The position numbers were made by a program, and so were the translations under genes. From the NCBI GenBank assembly GCA_009720755.1, contig WNKV01000007.1:186001-250000 (forward strand): DNA of 64,000 bases, given 5' to 3'. The notes under the pieces were generated by a model, which did not search any database, was not told where the DNA came from, and worked only from the letters and a program-made list of their open reading frames with translations. Each line of letters starts with the position of its first letter. Position 1 is the first letter of the stretch. Shown piece by piece: positions 36,356 to 44,217 of this stretch. This DNA is from Rhodoplanes serenus. GTDB lineage: Bacteria > Pseudomonadota > Alphaproteobacteria > Rhizobiales > Xanthobacteraceae.

Positions 36356-36681
36356 GCGCGCGCCTCCGTGATCCACCACAACCACTCCGCCGGAGTTCTT
36401 CTTCCCCGGATCTGCGATCCGCGCCGTCGCGGCGCTCGTTCCGGCCGGATGGCACGGCGCGCCTCGCGGATCGCCGGGACCGTAGCGCATCGGCGAGCGA
36501 AAATCGGGCCTTTTCGGGCCGGCAGCGCGTTTTTTCGGCCGACCGTGTGATCCTTGCATCATTGGCGTCGCGGCCTCCCGCGTGGCGCGACACGCCGCCG
36601 TCGCGCCGGAACCCCCGTGGCGACGAGCCGTTGTCCGAACGCGACCCCAACCATGCGGCAAAGTCTCGAGGAGGCAATACG
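36356..36681. other. Divergent intergenic region between lptM and a small secreted-protein gene
   Basis: These 326 bases separate two divergent starts. There is a T-rich stretch around 36500-36545 (ccttttcggg and gcgttttttcgg). I see no gene and no confident promoter pair. Confidence 0.45.
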
Positions 36682-37014
36682 ATGCCATCGACGTCCAAGC
36701 TGTTGCGAGCCGGGCTTGTGGCCCTCGGCGTGACCGCCCTGGCCATGCCGGCGCTGGCCCAGACCGGCAACCCCAACAATCCGACCGGGACCGAGGTCCC
36801 GAACAACGTTCCGCCGAAGGGCAATATCGGCACCAGCGGCGACACCGGCGCGGCAGCGCGCGGCTCCGGCGGCGCCGTGGTGGCGCCGGTTCCCGGCACC
36901 ACCGGGGCGGGCGGCGCCGGTGGTCCGGCGGCCCGCGATTCGGGTCCGGCGCTGGGCGACCCCCCGAGCCAGGTTCCACGCGCTGGCCCCAAGGGCAATA
37001 TCGGCGGGAACTGA
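36682..37014 (+). CDS. Small secreted Gly/Pro/Asn-rich protein, unknown
   Basis: This encodes 110 residues. A clear signal peptide (1-26, KLLRAGLVALGVTALAMPAL then AQ) is followed by a low-complexity chain rich in Gly, Pro, Asn and Ala. The motif PKGNIG occurs twice (PPKGNIGTSGD in the middle and GPKGNIGGN at the very end). The ATG follows CGAGGAGG by eight bases, so translation is well supported. There are no Cys residues. I do not recognise a family. It is convergent with argH across a perfect hairpin. Confidence 0.75.
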   Translation: MPSTSKLLRAGLVALGVTALAMPALAQTGNPNNPTGTEVPNNVPPKGNIGTSGDTGAAARGSGGAVVAPVPGTTGAGGAGGPAARDSGPALGDPPSQVPRAGPKGNIGGN

Positions 37015-37059
37015 CCGGCTAGCGTGAGAGCGCGGGCTCGTAAGTCCGCCGAACGGGAA

Positions 37060-37080
37060 CCGGCGGCCGTGGGCCGCCGG
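37060..37080. terminator. Hairpin between convergent genes
   Basis: A perfect nine-base-pair stem (ccggcggcc, loop gtg, ggccgccgg) sits between the stops of the small secreted-protein gene and argH, with flanking aagtccg and cggactt extending it after a bulge. No T-run follows, so its use as a bidirectional terminator is inferred from position. Confidence 0.5.
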
Positions 37081-37100
37081 ACTTGTAGCCGAGCCCCGGC

Positions 37101-38486
37101 TCAGCCGGCGGCGAGCCGCTCCAGCCAGGCGGTCGCTTGAAATCGCACATTGGCGGGTGCGGTGCCGCCGTAGCTGGCCCGGCTCTCCACCGCGGCATCG
37201 ACCGTCAGCACACCGAAGACCGCCTCCGTGATCCGAGGCTCCACCGCCTGCATGGCGGTGAGCGGCAGATCGGCGAGGTCGACGCCCGCCTTCTCGGCCG
37301 CCTGGACGATGCGGCCGGTGACGTGATGGGCCTCGCGGAACGGCATCTTCAGCACCCGCACCAGCCAGTCGGCGAGATCGGTCGCGGTGGCGTAGCCGGC
37401 CCCGGCGGCGGCCCGCATGCGCACCGTGTCGGGGGTCATGTCGCGGACCATGCCGGTCATCGCCACCAGCGACAGGTCGAGGGCGGCGAGCGCGTCCATG
37501 GCGCCCTCCTTGTCCTCCTGCATGTCCTTCTGGTAGGCGAGCGGCAGCCCCTTCATCACCATCAGCAGCGCGGTCAGCGCGCCGCAGATGCGGCCGGTCT
37601 TGGCCCGCACCAGCTCGGCCGCGTCCGGATTGCGCTTCTGCGGCATGATCGACGAGCCGGTGGTGAACTTGTCGGAGAGCTTGAGGAAGCCGACCAAGGG
37701 CGACGTCCAGATGACGATCTCCTCGGCAAAGCGCGACAGGTGCATCGCGGTGATCGCGGCGGCCGACAGCGTCTCCAGCACGAAGTCGCGGTCCGACACG
37801 GCGTCGAGCGAGTTGGCGGTCGGCCGTGCGAAGCCGAGCGCCGCCGCGGTCTTGTGGCGGTCGAGCGGGAACGAGGTGCCGGCGAGCGCCGCCGAGCCGA
37901 GCGGGCATTCGTTGAGGCGCGTGCGGGCGTCGGCGAAGCGGCCGCGGTCGCGCGCCGCCATCTCCACATAGGCGAGCAGGTGATGCCCGAAGGTGACGGG
38001 CTGCGCGGTTTGCAGATGCGTGAAGCCCGGCATCACGGTGCCGGCATGGGTGAGCGCGGTCTCGGCGAGCGCCCGCTGATAGTCGGCGAGACGGCCATCG
38101 AGCCCGTCGATGACGTCGCGCACCCACAGCTTGAAGTCGGTCGCCACCTGGTCGTTGCGCGAGCGCGCCGTGTGCAAGCGCCCGGCGGCCGGGCCGATCA
38201 GGACCGCGAGGCGGGACTCCACGTTCATGTGGATGTCTTCCAGGGCGCGGCTGAATTCGAAGGTCCCGGCCTCGATCTCGGCCAGCACGGCGTCGAGGCC
38301 GCGGCCGATCGCATCGGCGTCGGCGGCCGAAATGATGCCTTGATCGGCGAGCATGGCGGCGTGCGCCTTGCTGGCCGTGATGTCCTGCCGGTAGAGGCGC
38401 CGATCGAAGTCGATCGAGGCGTTGATCTCGGCCATGATGGCGTCGGGTCCGCTCTCGAACCGTCCGCCCCACATCGTGTTGCTCAT
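37101..38486 (-). CDS. argH: Argininosuccinate lyase
   Basis: This 461-residue enzyme splits argininosuccinate to arginine and fumarate, the last step of arginine synthesis. The superfamily signature [12 protein letters not shown] is at 277-288, the catalytic H157 is in [10 protein letters not shown], and SRNDQVATD is at 109-117. The ATG at 38486 gives the standard start [10 protein letters not shown]. The start codon is only 18 bases from that of the divergent tlpA-like gene. Confidence 0.97.
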   Translation of the reverse strand: MSNTMWGGRFESGPDAIMAEINASIDFDRRLYRQDITASKAHAAMLADQGIISAADADAIGRGLDAVLAEIEAGTFEFSRALEDIHMNVESRLAVLIGPAAGRLHTARSRNDQVATDFKLWVRDVIDGLDGRLADYQRALAETALTHAGTVMPGFTHLQTAQPVTFGHHLLAYVEMAARDRGRFADARTRLNECPLGSAALAGTSFPLDRHKTAAALGFARPTANSLDAVSDRDFVLETLSAAAITAMHLSRFAEEIVIWTSPLVGFLKLSDKFTTGSSIMPQKRNPDAAELVRAKTGRICGALTALLMVMKGLPLAYQKDMQEDKEGAMDALAALDLSLVAMTGMVRDMTPDTVRMRAAAGAGYATATDLADWLVRVLKMPFREAHHVTGRIVQAAEKAGVDLADLPLTAMQAVEPRITEAVFGVLTVDAAVESRASYGGTAPANVRFQATAWLERLAAG

Positions 38487-38504
38487 CGCGAGTTCCTGTC
38501 GCCC

Positions 38505-39203
38505 ATGGCCGAAAATCCGCACACCCAAACCACCACCGAGCCCGCCGGCGCCCCGTCCCCGGCTCCGGCCAGCGGCGGGCGGCGCCGGATCGTCCTCGCC
38601 GGGCTGGTGCTCGGCGCGGCGGCCGTGGCCGCCGCGGTCGTCGTCGGGGCGGTATACGGCGTCGGGGGTTTCGGGCGCAATGCGTCGCGCGCCGCCTGTG
38701 CGCCGGCGGTCGCGGCCGGGCAGCGGCTGGAGCCGCTGATGCGCGGCGAGCTGGCCGCCCTCAAGCCGGCACCGGAGCCGCGCGCGTTGCGCGATCTCGC
38801 CTTCACGGACGGCAGCGGCGTGCCGCGTACCCTCGCCGACTGGCAGGGGCGGACCGTGCTGCTCAACCTGTGGGCCACCTGGTGCGTGCCCTGCCGCAAG
38901 GAGATGCCGGCGCTCGACGCGCTCCAGCGCCAGCTCGGCGGGCCCGGCTTCGAGGTGGTGGCCGTCAATGTCGACACCCGCAACCCGGAGAAGCCGCGCG
39001 CCTGGCTGAAGGAGGTGGGGATCGACGGCCTCGCCTACTACGCCGATGCGAGCGGAAAGATTCTTCGCGAGCTGGGTGCCTTCGGGCTGCCGGCGACCGT
39101 GCTGGTCGATTCGTCCGGCTGCACCGTGGCGACGCTCGCCGGCCCCGCCGAATGGGCGAGCCCCGAGGCGGTGGCGCTGATCCGGGCGGCGCTGGCGAAG
39201 TGA
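38505..39203 (+). CDS. tlpA: TlpA-family membrane-anchored thiol:disulfide reductase
   Basis: This 232-residue protein has a short cytoplasmic Pro/Thr-rich N-terminus, one membrane helix (about 29-51) and a periplasmic thioredoxin fold. The active site is WCVPC at 126-130 in [20 protein letters not shown], and the cis-Pro region is GLPATVLVD. TlpA proteins keep periplasmic thiols reduced, notably for loading copper into cytochrome oxidase in Hyphomicrobiales. It is divergent from argH, as is usual in the group. The ribosome site is weak. Confidence 0.92.
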   Translation: MAENPHTQTTTEPAGAPSPAPASGGRRRIVLAGLVLGAAAVAAAVVVGAVYGVGGFGRNASRAACAPAVAAGQRLEPLMRGELAALKPAPEPRALRDLAFTDGSGVPRTLADWQGRTVLLNLWATWCVPCRKEMPALDALQRQLGGPGFEVVAVNVDTRNPEKPRAWLKEVGIDGLAYYADASGKILRELGAFGLPATVLVDSSGCTVATLAGPAEWASPEAVALIRAALAK

Positions 39204-39226
39204 GGAAAGGCGTCCCCGCCGTCGCG

Positions 39227-39431
39227 CTAGGGCACGCACACATCGCGTGCCACGCATAACAGCGTCATGCGCGGGCTCGACCCGCGCATCCGTCGCCTTC
39301 ACCAAAAATCCATTGATTGCAAAGAGATGGATCGCCGGGTCGAGCCCGGCGATGACATCGGAGGGGGCGGCCGGCGTGTTTGCCCCTCACCCGAAAGTCC
39401 GCAGCTTTCCGAGATGTGTGCATGCCCTAGC
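39227..39431. mobile_element. MITE-like non-autonomous element
   Basis: Terminal inverted repeats ctagggcacgcacacatc (39227-39244) and gatgtgtgcatgccctag (39413-39430) match at 17 of 18 positions. A 9-base direct repeat, gccgtcgcg, flanks the element at 39218-39226 and 39432-39440 and looks like a target-site duplication. Inside is a second palindrome: gtcatgcgcgggctcgaccc at 39264 onward pairs with gggtcgagcccggcgatgac ending at 39356. There is no open frame for a transposase. It lies just after the tlpA stop. Confidence 0.7.
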
Positions 39432-39460
39432 GCCGTCGCGAGGACGCACGCATGATGCTC

Positions 39461-39540
39461 CGCTCATTCCCGCGCAAGCGGGAATCCAGCGGCTTCGAAC
39501 GATCGCCGTGCCGCGCGACTTCTGGGTCCCCACTCCCGCG
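39461..39540. repeat. Palindromic intergenic repeat (CATTCCCGC type)
   Basis: The segment cattcccgcgcaagcgggaa is a tight hairpin followed by tccagcgg, and ctgggtccccactcccgcgg closes the unit. This is a common dispersed repeat form in GC-rich proteobacteria. Together with the MITE-like element it fills most of the 385-base gap between tlpA and the motility gene. No gene is seen in the gap. Confidence 0.65.
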
Positions 39541-39587
39541 GGGAAGAGCGGAGGCGAGAGGCGGGTCCCGCTCCGCCGGAACCCGCT

Positions 39588-39788
39588 CTAAGCGGTGATG
39601 TCGAGCGCCGTGCCGACGCCGGCCGCCACGTTGGCGAGTCGGTTGGCATTGTCGGCGGCGGCCTCCACCATCTTGGCGATGTTGGCCTCCTGCTCGGCGC
39701 CCATCTTCACCATCTTGGCGGCGGCCGCCATCTGGAGCTGGCTGGCCTGGAGGCCGACTGCCGCGCTCGCGATTGCCGAAGTGTCCAT
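39588..39788 (-). CDS. YjfB-type putative motility protein
   Basis: This 66-residue helical protein starts MDTSAIASAAVGLQASQLQM, continues with AAKMVKMGAEQEANIAKMVEAA, and ends GVGTALDITA. This follows the pattern of the YjfB_motility family (short, MD-start, Gln/Lys helix, G-x-x-LDI end). The ATG at 39788 follows GGGAAGGCG. It is 74 bases after the 85-residue gene in the same direction, with a CtrA-like box ahead of the pair. The molecular role is unknown. Confidence 0.75.
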   Translation of the reverse strand: MDTSAIASAAVGLQASQLQMAAAAKMVKMGAEQEANIAKMVEAAADNANRLANVAAGVGTALDITA

Positions 39789-39862
39789 CGTTTCGCCTTC
39801 CCGATTCTCGGTTCGTCGTGGTGGCTCGGCCCCCATCCCCCTGGAGCCGTCGGTTTCCCCCG

Positions 39863-40120
39863 TCAGACCCTCATGTCGAGCTGCGCCTTGGCGACCTTCG
39901 CCTTGAGCTCGCCCTGAACCCGCACCGCGGCGCGCCGCGCCGCGATCTCGGACATGCCGCTGCCGTAGTCGGCCGAAGCGTTGGCGAACACGATGCTGGT
40001 CGAGGCGAGGCTGCTCTCGATCTGCTTGTTGAACGCCTGCTGCTTGGCGCGCCAGTTCGTCACCTGGGCGTAGCCCGACGGCGTCGACACCCAGTTGAAT
40101 TGTGACGAGACGATTCCCAT
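39863..40120 (-). CDS. Small conserved-looking protein linked to a motility gene
   Basis: This encodes 85 residues from the ATG at 40120 (AGGACGAG upstream). The sequence MGIVSSQFNWVSTPSGYAQV is followed by a predicted helical part (NWRAKQQAFNKQIESSLAST) and ends KVAKAQLDMRV. It has no signal peptide or membrane helix. I do not recognise a family. Its place before the YjfB-type gene and behind a CtrA-like box suggests a flagellar or cell-cycle-timed role; this is inference. Confidence 0.7.
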   Translation of the reverse strand: MGIVSSQFNWVSTPSGYAQVTNWRAKQQAFNKQIESSLASTSIVFANASADYGSGMSEIAARRAAVRVQGELKAKVAKAQLDMRV

Positions 40121-40181
40121 GGCTCGTCCTAGGTCGCGTCCTCTGGCTCGGCTCCTGGCCGCGAGCCTAGGCACCGGCGCG

Positions 40182-40196
40182 TTAACGGTCCGTCAA
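40182..40196 (-). promoter_or_regulatory. CtrA-like binding site
   Basis: On the minus strand the sequence reads TTGA-cggaccg-TTAA, one base from the CtrA consensus TTAA-N7-TTAA. It lies 62 bases upstream of the ATG of the 85-residue gene, a suitable distance for activation. A perfect match to the same consensus occurs at 50247. Confidence 0.5.
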
Positions 40197-40236
40197 CGGG
40201 TCGCGGACTGTCGAGCGCCGCGGCGTCCGGTCGCGC

Positions 40237-40800
40237 TCAGCGCACCACGCCCGAGACGCAGCAGGGGCGTCGCCGGGGCGCCGGGATGCGCTCCTTCAGG
40301 TAGCAGCGCGGCACCGAGCCGGCATACCCGGCGCGCAGGAACGTCCAGGCGCGGCAGCGGCTCTCGCCCTCGCAGGCGGCCTTGCACACGGGCCACGCGG
40401 CATCGGCGGCGAGGTCGATGCCGTGGAAGTCGCCGCCGGCGCGGTCGATGCCGATCTCGGCGCGGCCGTCGCGCGGCACGATCACGCCGGCGCCCTTGAC
40501 GCCCGACACGCAGCAGGTGTCGGCGACGCGCGCCGTCACCTGCGCCTTCATGCGGCAGACGGCGCCCTGCTCGGCGGTCGGATACGAGAAGCTCCAGGCG
40601 CGGCAGCGGCTGTCGCGCTCGCAGCGGCTGGCGCAGATCGCCGGATCGGCGCTGCGCACCGGGAAGGTGGCGAAGTCGCTGCCCGGACGGTCGAAGCCGA
40701 TCTGTGCAGCGGCCGGGCCGCCGCTCGCGGCGAGGAGCGCGAGAAGAAGGAGGGCGAGGAGGAACAGGCCGGCGCGGATCGACACCCTGGCTCGCGTCAT
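40237..40800 (-). CDS. Secreted protein with two PAN/Apple domains
   Basis: This 187-residue protein has a signal peptide (about 1-32, LFLLALLLLALLAASGGPAAAQ) followed by two tandem copies of a Cys-rich domain. Copy one runs from IGFDRPGSDFATFPV to DTCCVSGVKG, copy two from IGIDRAGGDFHGIDL to RPCCVSGVVR. Each has the pattern C-x3-C-x5-SRCRAW, a middle Cys, and a final CCVSG. This is the PAN_4 type, common in secreted alphaproteobacterial proteins and thought to bind protein or carbohydrate. The ligand is unknown. Confidence 0.85.
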   Translation of the reverse strand: MTRARVSIRAGLFLLALLLLALLAASGGPAAAQIGFDRPGSDFATFPVRSADPAICASRCERDSRCRAWSFSYPTAEQGAVCRMKAQVTARVADTCCVSGVKGAGVIVPRDGRAEIGIDRAGGDFHGIDLAADAAWPVCKAACEGESRCRAWTFLRAGYAGSVPRCYLKERIPAPRRRPCCVSGVVR

Positions 40801-40922
40801 CGTCCGATTCGCCTCGCGCTGGCGGCTGCGGGACCCGAGATGTACCGCAAAAGCCGGAGGCCGAACAGCGAGACCGGCCGCCGGGAGCAACGACCGGACG
40901 GCCCGTTGCGGGCGCCGGCCGG

Positions 40923-41393
40923 TCAGGCGAGCGCCACCACGGTGGCGCCGAGCAGGCCGACGAGGTCGGCCGTCCTCATCTCCACCTGGAGGCCGCGGCG
41001 GCCGCCGTTGAGCACCACGGTCGGGTGGGTGAGCGCGCCTTGATCGATGAACACCCGCACCCGCTTCTTCTGGCCGAAGGGCGAGATGCCGCCGACGTGA
41101 TAGCCGGTGATGCGCTCGGCCTCGGCGGGCGGCAGCATGGCGGCCTCCTTGGCGCCGGCCGCGGCGGCGAGCCGCTTGAGGCTCACCTCGCGATCGGACG
41201 GCACCACGACGCAGACGGTCTCGCGGCCGGCCCGCGCCATCAGGGTCTTGAGCACGCGGGCTGGATCGACGCCGAGCGCCTCGGCGGCCTGGAGGCCGAT
41301 GCGGGCCGCGTCGGGATCGTAGTCGTACTCGTGCAGCGTGAAGGTGATGCCGGCTCGCTCGAGTGCCCGGGTGGCCGGGGTTCCCTTCGCCAT
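40923..41393 (-). CDS. ybaK: Cys-tRNA(Pro)/Cys-tRNA(Cys) deacylase YbaK
   Basis: This 156-residue protein belongs to the YbaK/EbsC editing family, which hydrolyses Cys-tRNA(Pro) made in error by prolyl-tRNA synthetase. Family features are ALERAGITFTLHEYDYDP, ALGVDPARVLKTLMA, the KRLAAAAGAKEAAMLPP stretch and GGISPFGQKKRVRVFID. The ATG at 41393 gives the normal N-terminus. It follows gshA by 44 bases in the same direction. Confidence 0.93.
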   Translation of the reverse strand: MAKGTPATRALERAGITFTLHEYDYDPDAARIGLQAAEALGVDPARVLKTLMARAGRETVCVVVPSDREVSLKRLAAAAGAKEAAMLPPAEAERITGYHVGGISPFGQKKRVRVFIDQGALTHPTVVLNGGRRGLQVEMRTADLVGLLGATVVALA

Positions 41394-41437
41394 GGCGGGT
41401 CCGTGGTCGGTTGGCGCGGGCGCCGCGCCTGCATGCT

Positions 41438-42808
41438 TCAGTAGGCGTATTCGTTGAACACCGGATCGACCGAGCCGCCCCAGCCGCCGTGGAACTTCGC
41501 CAGCAGCTCCTCGGCCGGCGTGGTGCCGCGCTCGGCGATCGCCTCGAGCGGCGTCAGATAGCGGGTCTCGTCGCGGCCGGCCCAGTCCTCGCGGGCACGG
41601 CGCACCAGGCCGGCGCGCGCGATGGCGAGGCAGTCGCGGGCGAGGTCGAGCACGCTGCGGCCCCGGATGGTGGCCTTGAAGCCGAGCCGCGGCACCTGAT
41701 CGCGCAGCGCCTGGCGCTCCTCCGCGGTCCAGTCCTTGACGAGGTCCCAGGCCGCATCGAGGCCGTCCGGATCGTAGAGCAGGCCGACCCAGAAGGCCGG
41801 CAGCGACGGCAGGCTGCGCCACGGCACCGCGTCGGAGCCGCGCATCTCCAGGTAGCGCTTGAGGCGCACCTCGGGGAAGATGGTCGAGACGTGGTTGGCC
41901 CAGTCCGACAGGGTGGCGCGCTCGCCCGGCAGTGCCTCCAGCCGACCGTCGAGCAGGTCGCGGAACGACTGGCCGGCGACGTCGATGTACTGCTCGCCGC
42001 GCTTGACGAAATACATCGGCACGTCGAGCGCGTAGTCGACCCAGCGCTCGAACCCCATGCCGGGCTCGAACGCCCACGGCAGCATGCCGGAACGGTCGGC
42101 GTCGGTGTCGCGCCAGATCTCGGAGCGGAACGACAGGAAGCCGTTCGGCTTGCCCTCGGTGAACGGCGAGTTGGCGAACAGCGCGGTGCCGACCGGCTGC
42201 AGCGCCAGCGAGACGCGCAGCTTCTTGACCATGTCGGCTTCCGACGAGAAGTCGAGATTGGTCTGCACCGTGCAGGTCCGGTACATCATGTCGAGGCCGA
42301 GCCGGCCGACCTTGGGCATGTAGCCCGTCATGATGCGGTAGCGGCCCTTGGGCATCACCGGCATCTCGCTGCGCGACCAGGTCGGCGCCATGCCGAGGCC
42401 GAGGAAGCCGATGCCGAGCGGCGCCGCCACCTCGCGGAGCTGGGCGAGATGCGCCTGAAGCTCCGAGCAGGTCTGATGGATGGTCTCGACCGGCGCCCCC
42501 GACAGCTCGAACTGGCCGCCGGGCTCCAGCGAGATCGCCCCGCCATGGGTCACGTCGACGAGGCCGATGATGTGGCCCGCCTCCATGATCGGCTCCCAGC
42601 CGAGGATCATCTGCATGCCTTCGAGCAGGGCGCGGATGCCGCGCGGTCCCTCGTAGGGCAGAGGCTCGTGGCGGGCCAAGGTGAAGGGGAATTTCTCGTG
42701 CTCGGTGCCGATGCGGAACTTGCTGGGCGGCTTGGCGCCCGCCTCGAACCACGCGACGAGGTCGTCGCGCGACTGGAGCGGCGTCATATCGATCACGTCA
42801 CGAGCCAT
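41438..42808 (-). CDS. gshA: Glutamate-cysteine ligase (plant/alphaproteobacterial type)
   Basis: This 456-residue enzyme makes gamma-glutamylcysteine, the first step of glutathione synthesis. It belongs to the GCS2 group shared by plants and alphaproteobacteria: RIGTEHEKFPF near residue 32, THGGAISLEPGGQFELSGAP, YMPKVGRLGLDMMYRTCTVQ, FANSPFTEGKPNGF, and YLEMRGSDAVPWRSLPSLPA are all present. The ATG at 42808 follows AGGACG. The start gives the expected length. Confidence 0.96.
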   Translation of the reverse strand: MARDVIDMTPLQSRDDLVAWFEAGAKPPSKFRIGTEHEKFPFTLARHEPLPYEGPRGIRALLEGMQMILGWEPIMEAGHIIGLVDVTHGGAISLEPGGQFELSGAPVETIHQTCSELQAHLAQLREVAAPLGIGFLGLGMAPTWSRSEMPVMPKGRYRIMTGYMPKVGRLGLDMMYRTCTVQTNLDFSSEADMVKKLRVSLALQPVGTALFANSPFTEGKPNGFLSFRSEIWRDTDADRSGMLPWAFEPGMGFERWVDYALDVPMYFVKRGEQYIDVAGQSFRDLLDGRLEALPGERATLSDWANHVSTIFPEVRLKRYLEMRGSDAVPWRSLPSLPAFWVGLLYDPDGLDAAWDLVKDWTAEERQALRDQVPRLGFKATIRGRSVLDLARDCLAIARAGLVRRAREDWAGRDETRYLTPLEAIAERGTTPAEELLAKFHGGWGGSVDPVFNEYAY

Positions 42809-43210
42809 GGAACGTCCTGGTGGGCGGAGGCGCGGCGACCTTACACACCCATGACGAAAGAGCAACGTGCCGGCTCTGCGCCCATTTTCCGGGTTGCGCC
42901 GGGACCGGCGGGGCAGTCCGGCGGAACCGGCGGGGCGGGCCGCCACCGGCGCCGCCGTGGCCCCCGGCCACGGCCCGAACCCTTCGTCTCCACGGGAGAA
43001 TTCAGTCCGGCCCAAAGTTGTGCTAGAGCATTTTCCGGCGAAGTGGACTCCGGTTCGCCGTCGAAAATGCGATCATGCAAGGACTTCTGGAGTGGGGTCC
43101 GATCCAGTTGGATCGGATTCCGCTCGAGGTCCGTCCGGCGGCCGGGTCGAGCGTCGGCGGCGGATCGCGGAGCCGAGGAAGCGGAGCCCCGAGCGGAGCG
43201 GCGAAGCAAC
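42809..43210. other. Intergenic region upstream of gshA and of a lipoprotein gene
   Basis: About 400 bases without a credible gene separate the divergent gshA and lipoprotein starts. A quarter is the second copy of the dispersed palindromic repeat. I see no confident promoter pair. Confidence 0.5.
43027..43128. repeat. Dispersed palindromic repeat, copy 2
   Basis: This 102-base element matches 33771-33872 in inverted orientation with 15 mismatches when aligned by eye. It starts agcattttccggcgaagtgg and ends ggatcggattccgctcgag. It contains two palindromes, one closed by gcattttc and gaaaatgc, the other by gatccagttggatc. Having two copies in one window points to a repeat family spread through the genome. 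Confidence 0.85.
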
Positions 43211-43660
43211 GTGAAGCGTGCGATATCAGTCCGGCGTGGGACCGGGGTTCCGGTGATCGGGAGGGCGCCCCCCCATGGGCGGCTCCGGTTCGGGGCACCC
43301 CTCCGCGTGGCGCTGACCCTTGGGCTCCTGTCCTCCGGGACGCTGCTCGGCGGCTGTGCCCAGAATCTCGACCTCGGCATTCTCTATGCGGCGCCGGGCA
43401 AGTACGACTATCTGCGCTGCCCCGATCTGCCCGGCCGGCTCGCCGGCGCCATGGCCCGCGAGAAGCAGCTCAACGATCTCATCGCCCGCGCCAATCAGGA
43501 CCCCGCCGGTCCAGCGATCAGCGCGGCCGCCTACTCGGCCGATCTGGCCCAGGCACGCGCCGACCAGAAGATGCTGCGCCAGGCCGCCGTCGACAAAGGC
43601 TGCGGCCCGATCGAGCCCGGTGCACCGCCGCCGCCGGCTGCGCCGCCCGGCGGGCGGTGA
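43211..43660 (+). CDS. Putative lipoprotein, unknown function
   Basis: Up to 149 residues from the GTG at 43211; a shorter start at the GTG at 43307 gives VALTLGLLSSGTLLGGC, a clean lipoprotein leader with the lipobox LLGGC. The mature part begins CAQNLDLGILYAAPGKYDYLRCPDL, continues with a helical segment (AGAMAREKQLNDLIARANQD) and ends in a proline-rich tail. One further Cys pair (RCPDL and KGCGP) could form a disulfide. I do not recognise a family. The start choice is uncertain. Confidence 0.7.
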   Translation: MKRAISVRRGTGVPVIGRAPPHGRLRFGAPLRVALTLGLLSSGTLLGGCAQNLDLGILYAAPGKYDYLRCPDLPGRLAGAMAREKQLNDLIARANQDPAGPAISAAAYSADLAQARADQKMLRQAAVDKGCGPIEPGAPPPPAAPPGGR

Positions 43661-43920
43661 ACGCCGCGTCCGTGTCCCGGACGCGGGACACCGAAGCGGT
43701 GAACCGCGAGCCGGGACCCAGGGGCGCCCGGCGAGGCGTTTCGGCGAGGCGGTTCGGCGGGCCAAGGTGGGCCCCGGCTCTGCGGCGCGTCAGGCTGCCG
43801 CCTGCCGCGCCTTGTCCGGGGCAGGGGGCCGACGTCCGGACCATCCGGCCGTAAACTGGGCGGTCACCGCGTCCAGCGAATGCCTTGCGGACAGGTCGAG
43901 CCGTTCCTATCCTGGCCGGC

Positions 43921-44217
43921 GTGACAAAGCCCGACCATACCCGCGCGTCCCGCCGCCGCACCCCGGCCCGGTGGCCGTTGCAGGATGCCAAAGCGCGCTT
44001 CGGCGAGCTGGTGCGACGGGTCCGTCGTGAGGGTCCGCAGACCATCACGGTGCAGGGACGCGACGAGGTGGTGGTCGTGGCCGCCGATCAGTATCGCCGG
44101 GAAGGACGCGAGCGAACCGGCGCCGACCTGGTCGCTGCGCTTCGGTCCTCCCCGCGGACGGCTCTCGATCTCCGCCGCCCGCGCGAGCAGTCGCCGGTGC
44201 GCGACGTCGAGCTGTGA
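43921..44217 (+). CDS. Phd/YefM-type antitoxin
   Basis: This protein of about 98 residues starts at a GTG at 43921 and shows the antitoxin core RWPLQDAKARFGELVRRVRREGPQTITVQGRDEVVVVAADQYR (the W-LQDAK-F-E-V motif through to V-A-D-Y). The tail (LVAALRSSPRTALDLRRPRE) should wrap the toxin. Its stop overlaps the toxin start by four bases (GTGA), a coupling usual for type II modules. The basic N-terminal leader before RWPLQ is longer than in most relatives. Confidence 0.88.
   Translation: MTKPDHTRASRRRTPARWPLQDAKARFGELVRRVRREGPQTITVQGRDEVVVVAADQYRREGRERTGADLVAALRSSPRTALDLRRPREQSPVRDVEL

Noticed and set aside
39247..39591. Plus-strand frame through the gap after tlpA
   Set aside because: It lies wholly within the MITE-like element and a second palindromic repeat; frames through such repeats are not genes.
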